Positions 9,180 to 17,970 of a stretch of DNA of 64,000 nt are shown here, one piece after another. The stretch spans positions 1 through 64,000 of the forward strand of contig NZ_FTNU01000004.1 of assembly GCF_900156515.1 (NCBI RefSeq). The letters are read 5' to 3'. Made by a program: the position numbers and the translations under genes. Position 1 is the first letter of the stretch. Every line of letters starts with the position of its first letter. The notes below the pieces were generated by a model, which was not told where the DNA came from, ran no database searches, and was given only the letters and a program-made list of their open reading frames with translations. The stretch comes from Moraxella cuniculi DSM 21768. Its GTDB lineage: Bacteria; Pseudomonadota; Gammaproteobacteria; Pseudomonadales; Moraxellaceae.

Positions 9180-9995
9180 ATGCCAAAAGACACCCCAGCT
9201 TTGCACAACAATAATACAAATAATCAGCGTGGCGGTTTTTTTAATCGCCTGTGGCAAGCATTTTTGACCACCGTGGGAACGGAGCGGTTTTTTCAGATTT
9301 TCTCACCTTGGGTGAAGTATCTTGCCAGCATTGCTGCAGTGCTGCTTGCTGCTGGGCTGATATGGGGATTGGGATTTGCTCCTGCCGATTATCTACAGGG
9401 CAATTCATACCGTATTATTTTTATCCATGTGCCAGCAGCCAGCCTTGCCATGAGTATTTATTTTGCCATGAGCGTGCTTGGGGTGATTTTTTTGGTATGG
9501 AAAATCAAAACCGCCAATTTGGTTGCCCAAGCCATTGCTCCGATTGGCTTTGTGTGTTGCGTGCTAAGTCTTTTGACAGGCTCAATCTGGGGCAAGCCAA
9601 CTTGGGGAACTTATTGGGTATGGGACGCACGCTTGACTTCGATGTTGATTTTGGCATTTTTGTATGCTGGGGTGATTGCTTTATTTGTCGCATTTGAGCA
9701 CAGCAACAACCGAGGCAAGGCGGCGGCAATTTTGTCCATTGTCGGGGCGGTGAATTTGCCCATCATTAAATACTCGGTCGAGTGGTGGAATACGCTGCAC
9801 CAAGGGGCGACTTTTTCCATCACCAATGCACCCAAAATGGACGCATCAATGTGGGTGCCGCTGCTGATTATGCTGCTTGGTGCTTATTTTTTGGTGGCGG
9901 CATTGGCAATTTATCGTACCAATTCGCTGATTTTGTTGCGTGAGGCAAATAAGGCATGGGTGCAGCGGCTGCTTTTGCGAGCCGATGGAGAGTGA
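9180..9995 (+). CDS. ccmC: Haem exporter/chaperone-loading protein CcmC
   Basis: This 271-residue inner-membrane protein with six predicted membrane segments hands haem to CcmE during System I cytochrome c maturation. The tryptophan-rich WWD signature is present (KPTWGTYWVWDARLTS, about residues 140-155), along with the conserved histidine of FIHVPAAS and a second in the loop before GATFSITNAPKMD. An N-terminal tail of about 35 residues is longer than in E. coli. ccmD follows after 2 bp. The ATPase/permease genes ccmA and ccmB do not precede it; upstream is an oppositely oriented, unrelated gene. Confidence 0.95.
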   Translation: MPKDTPALHNNNTNNQRGGFFNRLWQAFLTTVGTERFFQIFSPWVKYLASIAAVLLAAGLIWGLGFAPADYLQGNSYRIIFIHVPAASLAMSIYFAMSVLGVIFLVWKIKTANLVAQAIAPIGFVCCVLSLLTGSIWGKPTWGTYWVWDARLTSMLILAFLYAGVIALFVAFEHSNNRGKAAAILSIVGAVNLPIIKYSVEWWNTLHQGATFSITNAPKMDASMWVPLLIMLLGAYFLVAALAIYRTNSLILLREANKAWVQRLLLRADGE

Positions 9996-9997
9996 TA

Positions 9998-10201
9998 ATG
10001 ACACCATATTTTGCAAACTTTGCTGACTTTATTGCGATGGGTGGGCATGCCTTTTATGTTTGGCTGTGCTATGGTTTTGTATTTTTGGCGGTAGTTGGTA
10101 TGATTGTTTATGCCAAAGCGGAACGCAATATGGTGCTAAAAAAACTAAAAAAACGCCAGTCAAATAAGCGATTAACCAACAAACAGCGTCGTACCAACTA
10201 G
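9998..10201 (+). CDS. ccmD: Haem exporter protein CcmD
   Basis: A 67-residue protein with one membrane segment (about 17-38) and a strongly basic C-terminal tail ([18 protein letters not shown]), the usual CcmD topology. It helps release haem-loaded CcmE from CcmC. The ATG at 9998 lies 2 bp after the ccmC stop, with GGAGAG in the end of ccmC as ribosome-binding site. Starts further upstream would lie inside ccmC. The N-terminal motif [15 protein letters not shown] is typical of the family. Confidence 0.92.
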   Translation: MTPYFANFADFIAMGGHAFYVWLCYGFVFLAVVGMIVYAKAERNMVLKKLKKRQSNKRLTNKQRRTN

Positions 10202-10218
10202 GCGAAAAAGGGGCAAAA

Positions 10219-10749
10219 ATGAATACCGTAAGACAAAAAAAACTGATGTGGGTATTTGCCGTGCTGCTCGGTGCAGCGGTGGCGGTGGCGTTGATTTTGT
10301 ACGCCATTGGTAATCAAACCGATTATTATTTTGACCCAACAGCAATCGCTGCAGGTCAGGCACCTGAGGCCAAGCGAATTCGTGCAGGGGGCATGGTGGT
10401 TGCAGGCAGCGTCAAGCGAGATGCTGCCGATCCGCTGAATATCCAATTCTCCATCACGGATTATAAGGCGACAGTGCCTGTGGTGTATCGCGGTGTTTTG
10501 CCTGACTTGTTTGCCGAAAACTCTGGCATTGTTGCCACGGGGCAAATGCAAGAAGGGGTTTTTGTCGCCAGCGAAGTGCTGGCTAAGCATGATGAGAATT
10601 ATATGCCGCCTGAGGTTGCCAAATCGCTAAAAACCGAACACGCTGCACAAGGGGTTGATGTAAATAAAGAGCAGTTCATTCCAGCAACAACGATGAGCGA
10701 AATTGATCAGCGAAACAAGCAAAACACCCCAACAACGAACGATAAATAA
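10219..10749 (+). CDS. ccmE: Cytochrome c-type biogenesis haem chaperone CcmE
   Basis: This 176-residue protein carries haem in the periplasm by a covalent bond. It has an N-terminal basic segment and one membrane anchor (about 10-30), then a beta-barrel OB-type domain. The haem-attaching His124 and partner Tyr128 stand in [13 protein letters not shown], the family HxxxY motif. It is the last gene of ccmCDE and is followed by a strong terminator. ccmF, ccmG and ccmH are not in the window and must lie elsewhere if the pathway is complete. Confidence 0.97.
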   Translation: MNTVRQKKLMWVFAVLLGAAVAVALILYAIGNQTDYYFDPTAIAAGQAPEAKRIRAGGMVVAGSVKRDAADPLNIQFSITDYKATVPVVYRGVLPDLFAENSGIVATGQMQEGVFVASEVLAKHDENYMPPEVAKSLKTEHAAQGVDVNKEQFIPATTMSEIDQRNKQNTPTTNDK

Positions 10750-10802
10750 AATATAAGCACAATACCCAAAAACCAAATGGGGTAGGCTTATATTGGCAGT
10801 CA

Positions 10803-10827
10803 AGCACAGATATTTCTGTGCTTTTTG
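10803..10827 (+). terminator. Intrinsic terminator of ccmCDE
   Basis: AGCACAGA (10803-10810) pairs with TCTGTGCT (10815-10822), with a 4-base loop and a following T run. Confidence 0.85.
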
Positions 10828-11055
10828 TTTTGGCTGATATTGGCAGCTTGAGTGTGATTTGTAAAATGGCAGCTAAGCCTGCAAGTGGGGTAAATAAAGC
10901 CCATGGACTATCCGTTCATTCATCCTACTGGCAAGGGCTATGTGCTGTAGTAAGCGATGGCTATTGATGCGTCGCAGGTGGTTTGGTTGCCCATGCCTTG
11001 CTGACGGTGAATTGTGCATGACTAGAAAACTTACAATATGATTGCATGGCTTATC
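10828..11055. other. Non-coding gap between the ccm and met units
   Basis: About 230 bp between two opposing terminators. Short open frames on either strand resemble nothing I recognise and have no ribosome-binding site. I see no RNA gene or repeat here. Confidence 0.4.
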
Positions 11056-11098
11056 AATAAAAATACACCCCAAAGCAACGAAAAGTAACTTTGGGGTG
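11056..11098 (-). terminator. Intrinsic terminator of the metNIQ unit
   Basis: Inverted repeat CACCCCAAAG (11066-11075) and CTTTGGGGTG (11089-11098), a perfect 10-bp stem. On the minus strand it is followed by a T-rich stretch (complement of 11056-11065). It lies 44 bp beyond the metQ stop. Confidence 0.8.
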
Positions 11099-11142
11099 CT
11101 TTCATACTTCACCAATTTGCGGGGGAGGGGAAGTTGAAAAAT

Positions 11143-11982
11143 TTACCAGCCTTTTACGACACCATCTTTAAACTGCTTTTTGGCTTCGGCTTCTACTTCG
11201 TCAGTTTGGTAGGCTTTGACAAAATTCTGAATCGCTTCAGAGTCTTTATTGTCCGTACGAGCCACGATGATATTAACATAAGGAGACTGTTTGTCTTCGA
11301 CAAATACGCCATGTTCGCTGGCGTTTAGACCTGCTTGACCTGCATAGTTGTTATTAACTACTGCCAAATCCACATCGTCAATCGCACGAGCAGCCACAGC
11401 AGTGTCCACTTCTTTGATTTTTAGATTTTTTGGATTTTCGACAATATCAAGCGTGGTGGACAGCAGGTTGTTGTTGTCTTTTAGTTTGATTAGTCCTTGT
11501 TTTTCAAGCAAAATCAACGCACGAGCCAAGTTTGATGGGTCATTTGGCACAGCAACGGTAGCACCATCTTTTAGTTCGCTTAGGTTTTTGATGGTTTTTG
11601 AGTAACCAGCCAAAGGATAGACGAATGTATTGCCAACAATGGCAAGGTTATCCAGACCTTTTTTGGCGGTATCTTCGTCAAGATAAGGCTTGTGCTGCAT
11701 GGCGTTGGCGTCCAAATCACCATTTGAGACAGCGGTGTTTGGCAGAGCATAATCATTAAACTCAACCAATTCAACAGTCAGGTTGTATTTTTCTTTGGCA
11801 ACCTTACCAGCAACTTCGGCGACAGCTTGTTCTGGCCCTGCCATTACGCCAACTTTGATGGTTTGTGCCGTTGGGTCTGTTGCTGCAGGGGCTTCGGTGG
11901 TTTGTGCAGGTTTGTTGCCACAACCAGCCAAAGCAATGCCTGATGCCAAAGCACAGATACCAAATAACTTACCAAAATTCAT
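11143..11982 (-). CDS. metQ: Methionine-binding lipoprotein MetQ
   Basis: This 279-residue NlpA-family binding protein supplies methionine to the MetNI importer. The start at 11982 is chosen because AAGGA precedes it at good spacing and it gives a clean lipoprotein signal ending LAGC (Cys21). An upstream GTG would add residues before the signal. Typical NlpA features follow: IKVGVMAGPEQAVAEVAGKV, then LVEFNDYALPNTAVSNGDLD and AMQHKPYLDE. It is the distal gene of metN-metI-metQ and ends at a strong terminator. No SAM riboswitch was recognised upstream of the operon. Confidence 0.95.
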   Translation of the reverse strand: MNFGKLFGICALASGIALAGCGNKPAQTTEAPAATDPTAQTIKVGVMAGPEQAVAEVAGKVAKEKYNLTVELVEFNDYALPNTAVSNGDLDANAMQHKPYLDEDTAKKGLDNLAIVGNTFVYPLAGYSKTIKNLSELKDGATVAVPNDPSNLARALILLEKQGLIKLKDNNNLLSTTLDIVENPKNLKIKEVDTAVAARAIDDVDLAVVNNNYAGQAGLNASEHGVFVEDKQSPYVNIIVARTDNKDSEAIQNFVKAYQTDEVEAEAKKQFKDGVVKGW

Positions 11983-12148
11983 GGTGAAATCCTTAAAAAT
12001 GTCTGAATATGCCACACAGTTTATAAAACTTGGACGATAATTATTGGTTATTAAACCACAAAATATCAGCCAAGGGCAAGTGTTTTCATCGGCAAATTAT
12101 GCCTAAACTTATGAAATTTTTTCACAAAGAGATGAGCCAAATTCACCA

Positions 12149-12844
12149 TCAGCGATGATCGACTTTTGTTGCGATAAAATCACCGATTTTTTGGAAAATC
12201 ATCACGATGGCAACGATGATGATGGTAGAAATCCATTTGACATAAATCATATTGCGATGCTCTCCATAATTGATGGCAAGACTGCCCAAGCCACCGCCGC
12301 CGACTACGCCAGCCATCGCCGAGTAGCCAATGAGTGATACCAAGGTTAGCGTTGTGGCATTGATTAGGCTTGGTAGACTTTCGGCAAAGTAGTATTTGCT
12401 AATCATCTGCCAATGCGTTGCCCCCATGGATTTGGCGGCTTCGGTCAGCCCTGTGGGGATTTCAAGCAAAGCATTGGCGGTCAGGCGAGCAAAAAATGGA
12501 ATGGCAGCGACACTAAGCGGCACGATTGCTGCGGTTGTACCAAGCGTTGTGCCGACCAAAAAACGCGTAACAGGCATCAGGATAATCAGCAAAATAATAA
12601 ACGGCACGGAACGACCAACATTGATAACAGCGTCCAACAAAACAAAGGCAGTGTGATTTTGGAAAATGCGACCTTTGTCAGTCAAAAATGCCAAAAATCC
12701 CAGCGGCAGACCAACCAGTACGGCAATGAGCGTGGCAACCAGCCCCATATAGAGCGTCTCCCAAGTTGATTGGGCAACCATCATCCACATTTTTGGGTGC
12801 ATTTCGCTGGTAAAATTAGCAATCAGAGTGTCCCACACAAGCAT
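12149..12844 (-). CDS. metI: Methionine ABC transporter permease MetI
   Basis: This 231-residue inner-membrane protein has five predicted membrane segments. It matches MetI throughout: NVGRSVPFIILLIILMPVTR, the EAA-loop region EAAKSMGATHWQMISKYYFAE that contacts the ATPase, and GYSAMAGVVGGGGLG. It forms the pore of the D/L-methionine importer with MetN. It sits 49 bp downstream of metN and 166 bp before metQ. The ribosome-binding GGAG is unusually close to the ATG at 12844, so an alternative start a few codons in is possible. Confidence 0.94.
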   Translation of the reverse strand: MLVWDTLIANFTSEMHPKMWMMVAQSTWETLYMGLVATLIAVLVGLPLGFLAFLTDKGRIFQNHTAFVLLDAVINVGRSVPFIILLIILMPVTRFLVGTTLGTTAAIVPLSVAAIPFFARLTANALLEIPTGLTEAAKSMGATHWQMISKYYFAESLPSLINATTLTLVSLIGYSAMAGVVGGGGLGSLAINYGEHRNMIYVKWISTIIIVAIVMIFQKIGDFIATKVDHR

Positions 12845-12893
12845 ACTCCATACTTAAAAATATCTAAATAATGATGAAATCTTGATGTTGATT

Positions 12894-13970
12894 TTAATAG
12901 TTTGGATTGTCCAAATAACCCAATACCTCAATGTCTACTCGATGAGCGTGCAAAAACTCGATCGCTTGCATGACGGCTGTTTGTTCGCCAATCACCTGAC
13001 AGATGGTAAAGCCAAATTTCACACCGCCAGCATAGTCCATTTGTGAGGTGAGAATATTAAACTCTGCACCAAATTGCTTGGAGGCTTGAGAAAACAGGGG
13101 CATATCCACCGAGTTGCCTGTAAATTCGCATTTGATGACTGGCGAGCGGTTGGTAGTAGGTTCATTTGTTAGTTTATTTAAAAAATCATCAGGCAAGCCG
13201 ATGTGAAATGTTGAACGAATGAATGCTTTGGCAAGCTCGGTTTGGGGGTTGGCAAAAATCTCGCCGACCGTGCCTTGTTCGATGAGTCTGCCCTTGTCAA
13301 TGACCGCTACTTTGTCGCAGATTTGCTTGACGACATTCATCTCGTGTGTGATGAGCAAGATGGTAATGCCAAGTTTTTGGTTGATTTGCTTGAGCAGTTT
13401 TAGGATTGATTGTGTGGTGGCAGGGTCAAGTGCCGAAGTCGCCTCATCACACAGCAGCACCTTGGGGTCTGAAGCCAAGGCACGAGCAATCGCCACTCGC
13501 TGCTTTTGTCCGCCTGATAAGTTGGCAGGGTAAGCGTGTTTTTTGTCTGCCAAGCCAACCAAATCAAGCAATTTGTTCACTTTTTGCTCAATAACCAATG
13601 ACGGCGTATCAGCCAGCTCCAGCGGCAGGGCGATGTTTTCAAAAACGGTGCGTGAATGCAGCAGATTAAAATGCTGAAAAATCATGCCGATTTTTCGCCG
13701 CTTTTGTATCAGTTGGTTTTCGCTAAGCGTGGTTAAATCAGTACCATCAACCACCACAGACCCTGTGGTTGGCACTTCAAGCAGATTAATGCAGCGAATC
13801 AAGGTTGATTTGCCCGCACCTGATGCACCGATGATGCCATATATTTCGCCTGCTTGGACGGACAAATCGGTCGGCTGCACCGCAGTGAAAGAATCTTGCT
13901 TGCCGTCTTTTTTGATGATAAAAGTCTTGCTGACCCCAGATAGGGCAATCATTGGGCTGTGTGTGGACAT
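12894..13970 (-). CDS. metN: Methionine ABC transporter ATP-binding protein MetN
   Basis: This 358-residue ATPase energises methionine import. Walker A is GASGAGKST (about 48-56), the signature LSGGQKQRV (about 154) and Walker [14 protein letters not shown]. The C-terminal 75 or so residues form a NIL domain, which in characterised MetN binds methionine and shuts the transporter off when the pool is full. It is the first gene of the metNIQ operon, transcribed leftwards, with an extended -10 promoter just upstream. Confidence 0.95.
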   Translation of the reverse strand: MSTHSPMIALSGVSKTFIIKKDGKQDSFTAVQPTDLSVQAGEIYGIIGASGAGKSTLIRCINLLEVPTTGSVVVDGTDLTTLSENQLIQKRRKIGMIFQHFNLLHSRTVFENIALPLELADTPSLVIEQKVNKLLDLVGLADKKHAYPANLSGGQKQRVAIARALASDPKVLLCDEATSALDPATTQSILKLLKQINQKLGITILLITHEMNVVKQICDKVAVIDKGRLIEQGTVGEIFANPQTELAKAFIRSTFHIGLPDDFLNKLTNEPTTNRSPVIKCEFTGNSVDMPLFSQASKQFGAEFNILTSQMDYAGGVKFGFTICQVIGEQTAVMQAIEFLHAHRVDIEVLGYLDNPNY

Positions 13971-14002
13971 TGGATTGCTAAATTATGCTAATAAATAACG
14001 AT

Positions 14003-14011
14003 AGTATAGCA
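14003..14011 (-). promoter_or_regulatory. Extended -10 promoter of metNIQ
   Basis: On the minus strand the element reads TGCTATACT, an extended -10, ending 33 bp before the metN start. No good -35 is visible, which is common for extended -10 promoters. Confidence 0.4.
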
Positions 14012-14086
14012 CAGTTTGATGGATTTACCCATGCCAAATTGCCCGTGTTTGGCTTGGTGATGGCAACTGGCAGTGTTTGGGCGATT

Positions 14087-15673
14087 TTATGGTGCGGATT
14101 TGGGTGATTGTTCTAAGGCTTGGCGGTTTGGTTTGGCGTTTAGCGGTAGTACAACCAAGAAGCGAGTATGACCTTGCCAAGTGTCTGTTGTGATGATGCC
14201 GCTGTGGGCTTCGGTGATTTGTGCCACCAATGACAAGCCAAGCCCTGAGCCTTTTTTCTCCTGTTTTAGGCGAACAAAGGGGCTAAAAATATCCTCGCGT
14301 TTGTCCACAGGAATGCCTGTGCCTTCATCGACAAATGCAAGCACGGCATAGTTTGCCTTGTCGGATTTGGCTTTGTCTTTTTCTTTGCTGCGTGTTAGGC
14401 GTTTTAAAAAATCGCTTGGTGTTTTGTGTTCGGTATCATCATTGTTAATCACAAGCGTATCAGGGTCTGTGGCTGAATTATTGTCAAGCAGTGCTTGCGG
14501 AATGGTGGCGGCATCATCAATCCGTGCCACTTGATACAGATAGACGGACACGGGTGGTATGCCATGAATCATGGCGTTATTTAGCAGGTTGCGTACCAAA
14601 TGCGTAAGCAGCTTGGGCTGGGCGATGAGCCAAATTGGCTCGCCAATCAGTTCTGCTTCGGGGTAGTGCTGGCATTCTTGGCGAACCAGCTCGTACAAAT
14701 CAACCTGCTCGCTTGCTTGTAGAGCATGACCAGCATCAAGGCGTGAAACAAGCAAAATACTCTCAACCAGCTCATTTAATCCTGTCAAATCACGATTGAC
14801 CGCTGCCGCACGCTTGTTGAATTTTTCTTTGGTTTCGTCATCGAGCTTATCAAGCAGCATTTGCATCATCTCAATCTGTAGGCGAATGCGAGTAATTGGC
14901 GTGCGAAACTCGTGAGAGGCGTGTGCCAAAAGCAGATTGTTGGCATTGATAAGCTGTTCTATTTTTTCGGCAGATTGGTTAAAGCCGTGTGCCAAGATGG
15001 CGATTTCGTCATTGCCTTCTTCAGGCACTCGCACGCTAAAATCCCCTTCGCCCAAGCGGCTCATCTGCTGACTTAGCTGATTGATTCGCCAAGTAATGCT
15101 GTGAGCAATCCACCACAGCACCGCTGACATGATGGTAAATAATAAAATCGTACCCGAAAACAGGTTAAACCACGCCATCAGCGGCCGCTCTGGCGAGGGT
15201 GTGCGGTTTTCGTACCACAGCGAAAAACCCAGCGGACTGCTGACAACGGTATGAGAAGGCGAGGGGGAGAAAATTTGGCTAATCCAAGGGGGTTCAGGAT
15301 GCAAAATTGGTGGCAGTTCTGTATTTTCGGTCTGTAGCATCAGCCGCCCTTGAGCATTATACAGTCCGATTTTGGCATTGAGACTTTCATCAAAAATATC
15401 AAAACTTTTTTTGATAACCGCCAGCGAAAAACGAGCTTGTAGCAAATTATTCTCGGCGGTAAGTGTGCGAGCCTCGGTCAAAAACGGCTCAATCTGCGTC
15501 ATGATTTGGCTGGCGATGGCACGATTTTTGGCATCATCGGAGTTATTGTGGGCAAATTGTGAAAGTATCACAAAGGCGATGGTAAAAGTCAATAATGCCA
15601 AAAACACGCTGATAAATAAGCGTGCTGAAATTGAACGAAAGCCAAACTTGCCATAATGTGCCAGTTTTGCCAT
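14087..15673 (-). CDS. Sensor histidine kinase of an OmpR-type two-component system
   Basis: About 528 residues from the ATG at 15673 (AAGGA at good spacing; a TTG two codons earlier is less likely). There are two membrane segments (about 20-40 and 170-192) around a periplasmic sensor region, then a HAMP linker and the dimerisation box HASHEFRTPITR with phospho-acceptor His about 254. The N box is HLVRNLLNNAMIHG, followed by DEGTGIP and GSGLGL for ATP binding. About 65 residues of low-complexity charged sequence (NNDDTEHKT..., KEKDKAKSDK) are inserted between the N and G1 boxes, which is unusual. It follows the response regulator by 74 bp. The signal is unknown; overall layout resembles RstB/EnvZ-type kinases. 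Confidence 0.92.
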   Translation of the reverse strand: MAKLAHYGKFGFRSISARLFISVFLALLTFTIAFVILSQFAHNNSDDAKNRAIASQIMTQIEPFLTEARTLTAENNLLQARFSLAVIKKSFDIFDESLNAKIGLYNAQGRLMLQTENTELPPILHPEPPWISQIFSPSPSHTVVSSPLGFSLWYENRTPSPERPLMAWFNLFSGTILLFTIMSAVLWWIAHSITWRINQLSQQMSRLGEGDFSVRVPEEGNDEIAILAHGFNQSAEKIEQLINANNLLLAHASHEFRTPITRIRLQIEMMQMLLDKLDDETKEKFNKRAAAVNRDLTGLNELVESILLVSRLDAGHALQASEQVDLYELVRQECQHYPEAELIGEPIWLIAQPKLLTHLVRNLLNNAMIHGIPPVSVYLYQVARIDDAATIPQALLDNNSATDPDTLVINNDDTEHKTPSDFLKRLTRSKEKDKAKSDKANYAVLAFVDEGTGIPVDKREDIFSPFVRLKQEKKGSGLGLSLVAQITEAHSGIITTDTWQGHTRFLVVLPLNAKPNRQALEQSPKSAP

Positions 15674-15747
15674 TGACAAAATCCTTGCGTTGGGTAGCCA
15701 GCCAGTATTATTTTAAGCCATCAGGCGACTGCTTGATGGCTTGGTCA

Positions 15748-16470
15748 TCAGACTTGGTCGGTTGCAAACTGATAGCCAACTCCGCGTACGGTGATGATGC
15801 GTTTGGGCTGGCGTGGATTGTCTTCAATCAAGGCTCGCAAGCGTGAAATATGCACATCAATGGCACGGTCAATATTCTCCGAGCTGTCATCATTTGGCAT
15901 GGCTTGCCATAGCTGCTCACGGTTTAGTACCTTGCCTGCGTGCGTGGCAAAATAATGCAGCAACTGGAATTGGTGCGTGGTCAGACGGACGGTTTTTTCG
16001 TCAATGGTAACTTCGTGGCTGTCTGGATACACTGTCAAGCGACCAAAACTTAGACTGCCTGAGCTGGTGTCTGCTTGGTTTGGTGTCTCGTGGCGACGCA
16101 ATACTGCACGGATACGGGCAAGCAATTCTCGAGGTTCAAAGGGCTTGGCGATGTAGTCATCAGCACCCATCTCAAGACCCAGCACACGGTCGGTGGTGTC
16201 GCCTTTGGCGGTTAGCATGACGATGGGAACTTTGTTGATGGCGTTATTTTTTGAGCCACGCACTTTTTGGCAGACTTGCATACCGTCCATGTCAGGCAGC
16301 ATTAAATCCAGCACAATCAAGCTAATTTCACGCTCTTTGGCTTCCAAAATATCAAGCCCCGCCTGTCCTGTGGCAGCATGATGCACTTCATAATAATTCA
16401 TTGACAGATAATCGCTGATTAATTCTGCCAAATCTGGATCGTCTTCGATGAGTAGGATTTGTTTATTCAT
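15748..16470 (-). CDS. OmpR-family response regulator
   Basis: This 240-residue DNA-binding regulator is partner to the kinase encoded downstream. The receiver domain (1-120) has the acidic pair E9/D10, phospho-acceptor Asp55 (VLDLMLPDMDG), Thr87 and Lys109 (YIAKPFEPREL). The winged-helix effector domain (about 135-238) ends in the family signature DVHISRLRALIEDNPRQPKR and VRGVGYQF. It is closest in flavour to RstA/OmpR. Targets are unknown; the next gene in the same direction upstream is an adaptor lipoprotein, a possible but unproven functional link. Confidence 0.93.
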   Translation of the reverse strand: MNKQILLIEDDPDLAELISDYLSMNYYEVHHAATGQAGLDILEAKEREISLIVLDLMLPDMDGMQVCQKVRGSKNNAINKVPIVMLTAKGDTTDRVLGLEMGADDYIAKPFEPRELLARIRAVLRRHETPNQADTSSGSLSFGRLTVYPDSHEVTIDEKTVRLTTHQFQLLHYFATHAGKVLNREQLWQAMPNDDSSENIDRAIDVHISRLRALIEDNPRQPKRIITVRGVGYQFATDQV

Positions 16471-16542
16471 TTTAATACCTGTCTGTAGTAATAATAAGCA
16501 ATCTAATCACTTATTGAATATAAATTAATTGCAATAAGTATA

Positions 16543-16572
16543 TCTTGCCAAGTTTTTGCTGGCTTGGCAAGA
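16543..16572 (-). terminator. Perfect hairpin between the adaptor gene and the response regulator
   Basis: TCTTGCCAAG (16543-16552) and CTTGGCAAGA (16563-16572) form a 10-bp stem with a 10-base loop. The tail on the minus strand is A/T-rich rather than a pure T run, so it may be a weak terminator of the upstream gene or a leader element of the regulator. Confidence 0.45.
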
Positions 16573-16672
16573 GTAAATTTGTAGCAAATTGCATAAACTT
16601 TGCCCAATTTTCCAAAATACGCAACAGATTATAGATAAGCGTAACATTTGTAAGATATCCGTAGTTTGTGCA

Positions 16673-17656
16673 TTATTGCAGCATGACTTGTTTACCATGT
16701 GCCTGCTTATCAAGTTTGGCGGTGCTGACCAAGCTATCCTCTGTGATGCCCTGCACCAAGAATTGCTGCGTTTTTGGATAATATTCAACCAGTTTGACCG
16801 CCGACAAGGACAAGCTGTGATCTTGTTTAATAACCCAAACAAAGCCATCAACAGGTGTGGCAGGCTTGTGCGGTGGCTGCAAAAATAAGCTTAGATTAGC
16901 AGGCTGCAAGGCTGTATCATAAACCGCATCGGCAGGCATGATGACCCCAACCTGAATCTGACCGTAGTTGATATGACCGACCACGCCACGCCCCAGCAAA
17001 TCTGCCGTCTCGTCATTGGTGGTGTCAATAATCACATGGACATTGATGAGGTTGGGATTGTCTTTATCAATGTCCACTTGGCTGATTTGCCCTGTATGAC
17101 TGACACCATCAACCCCAAAATTCACCGCATCGCCAACTTGGATATGCTCAAGCAAACTGGCAGAGAGCTGGCTGATGAATTTTAATTGTGAAGTGTCGCT
17201 AATCTCAAGCCAAGCGTCCGCCTTGTCATAGCTTTGGTTTGTTTGGGCAAAAATTTTGTCAATCGTTCCGTCAAATGGTGCAGTCAGCTCAAACGGCGTG
17301 GCAGATTGGTTGCTTTGTGCCAATGTATCGGGCAGATAAGTCAGCAAAACATCGCCTTTTTTGACCCTGTCGCCAGCTTGTACGCTGATGCTACTAATGC
17401 TGGCAGGGGTTAATGCTGTGAGTGTGGTTTGTTTGATGGGCGTGATGACCCCAACAAAGGCGAAGCTGGGCTGATACTTGACCATTTTTACGGTCATCAC
17501 TGCTTGCTTGGGCAGTGTGATGGTATCGCCAGTGGCTGGCTGGCTGTTTGTAGGTTCGGTGCAGGCGGATAATAGCAGGGCGGACAAAATCACCGCCAAG
17601 GCACGGCGTTGTAAATGATGGTTGTGTTGATGAGCTGCTGGCATTTTTGTTGGCAT
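16673..17656 (-). CDS. HlyD/RND-type periplasmic adaptor lipoprotein, no pump gene nearby
   Basis: A 327-residue protein with an N-terminal lipoprotein signal ending LLLSAC (Cys32). The biotinyl-lipoyl halves are visible as ISSISVQAGDRVKKGDVLLTYLPD and FELTAPFDGTIDKIFAQTNQ, separated by only a few residues. The long coiled-coil hairpin of classical AcrA is therefore missing. A beta-barrel section follows (LEHIQVGDAVNFGV...). Such adaptors normally link an inner-membrane pump to an outer-membrane channel, but neither gene is adjacent. It lies upstream of, and in line with, the two-component genes. No clear Shine-Dalgarno precedes either possible ATG (17656 or 17644). Confidence 0.75.
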   Translation of the reverse strand: MPTKMPAAHQHNHHLQRRALAVILSALLLSACTEPTNSQPATGDTITLPKQAVMTVKMVKYQPSFAFVGVITPIKQTTLTALTPASISSISVQAGDRVKKGDVLLTYLPDTLAQSNQSATPFELTAPFDGTIDKIFAQTNQSYDKADAWLEISDTSQLKFISQLSASLLEHIQVGDAVNFGVDGVSHTGQISQVDIDKDNPNLINVHVIIDTTNDETADLLGRGVVGHINYGQIQVGVIMPADAVYDTALQPANLSLFLQPPHKPATPVDGFVWVIKQDHSLSLSAVKLVEYYPKTQQFLVQGITEDSLVSTAKLDKQAHGKQVMLQ

Positions 17657-17784
17657 GGCTTTGGCGTGTTAAAATGGATTATCAGATTATCTTAACATGG
17701 TTTTGTTTGTAGGAAAATATCGGCTTTTGGCTTTGTGCGGTATTGGTGGCAGTGTTTCACTAATTGCCAAGTATATTGGTACAA

Positions 17785-17841
17785 AATTCCAACATTTAAG
17801 CAATAAAAAACTGAATAAATCTTGATAAAATTGTTGGAATT
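17785..17841. repeat. 10-bp inverted repeat in the adaptor/cybB divergent region
   Basis: AATTCCAACA (17785-17794) is repeated inverted as TGTTGGAATT (17832-17841), with 37 bp of A/T-rich DNA between. It lies in the 314-bp gap (17657-17970) between two divergent genes, so it could be a pair of operator half-sites. I see no other feature in this gap. Confidence 0.35.
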
Positions 17842-17970
17842 TATTCAAAATAATCAATTGCTTGATATTTAGCCAGTATAGTTAAGACCCAAGTATAACA
17901 ATGCTGCGATGCTTGATTTGGTAGCATGGTGGTCGCCAGCAAATATCAAGTTCAATCAAAAGGAGAATTT

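Noticed and set aside
10873-11115. An 80-codon minus-strand frame beyond metQ.
   Set aside because: It reads through the metQ terminator hairpin, lacks a start signal and resembles nothing known.
11983-14086. SAM riboswitch or other methionine-responsive RNA controlling metNIQ.
   Set aside because: The leader before metN is only about 30 bases and the gap before metQ shows no conserved riboswitch core that I can recognise.
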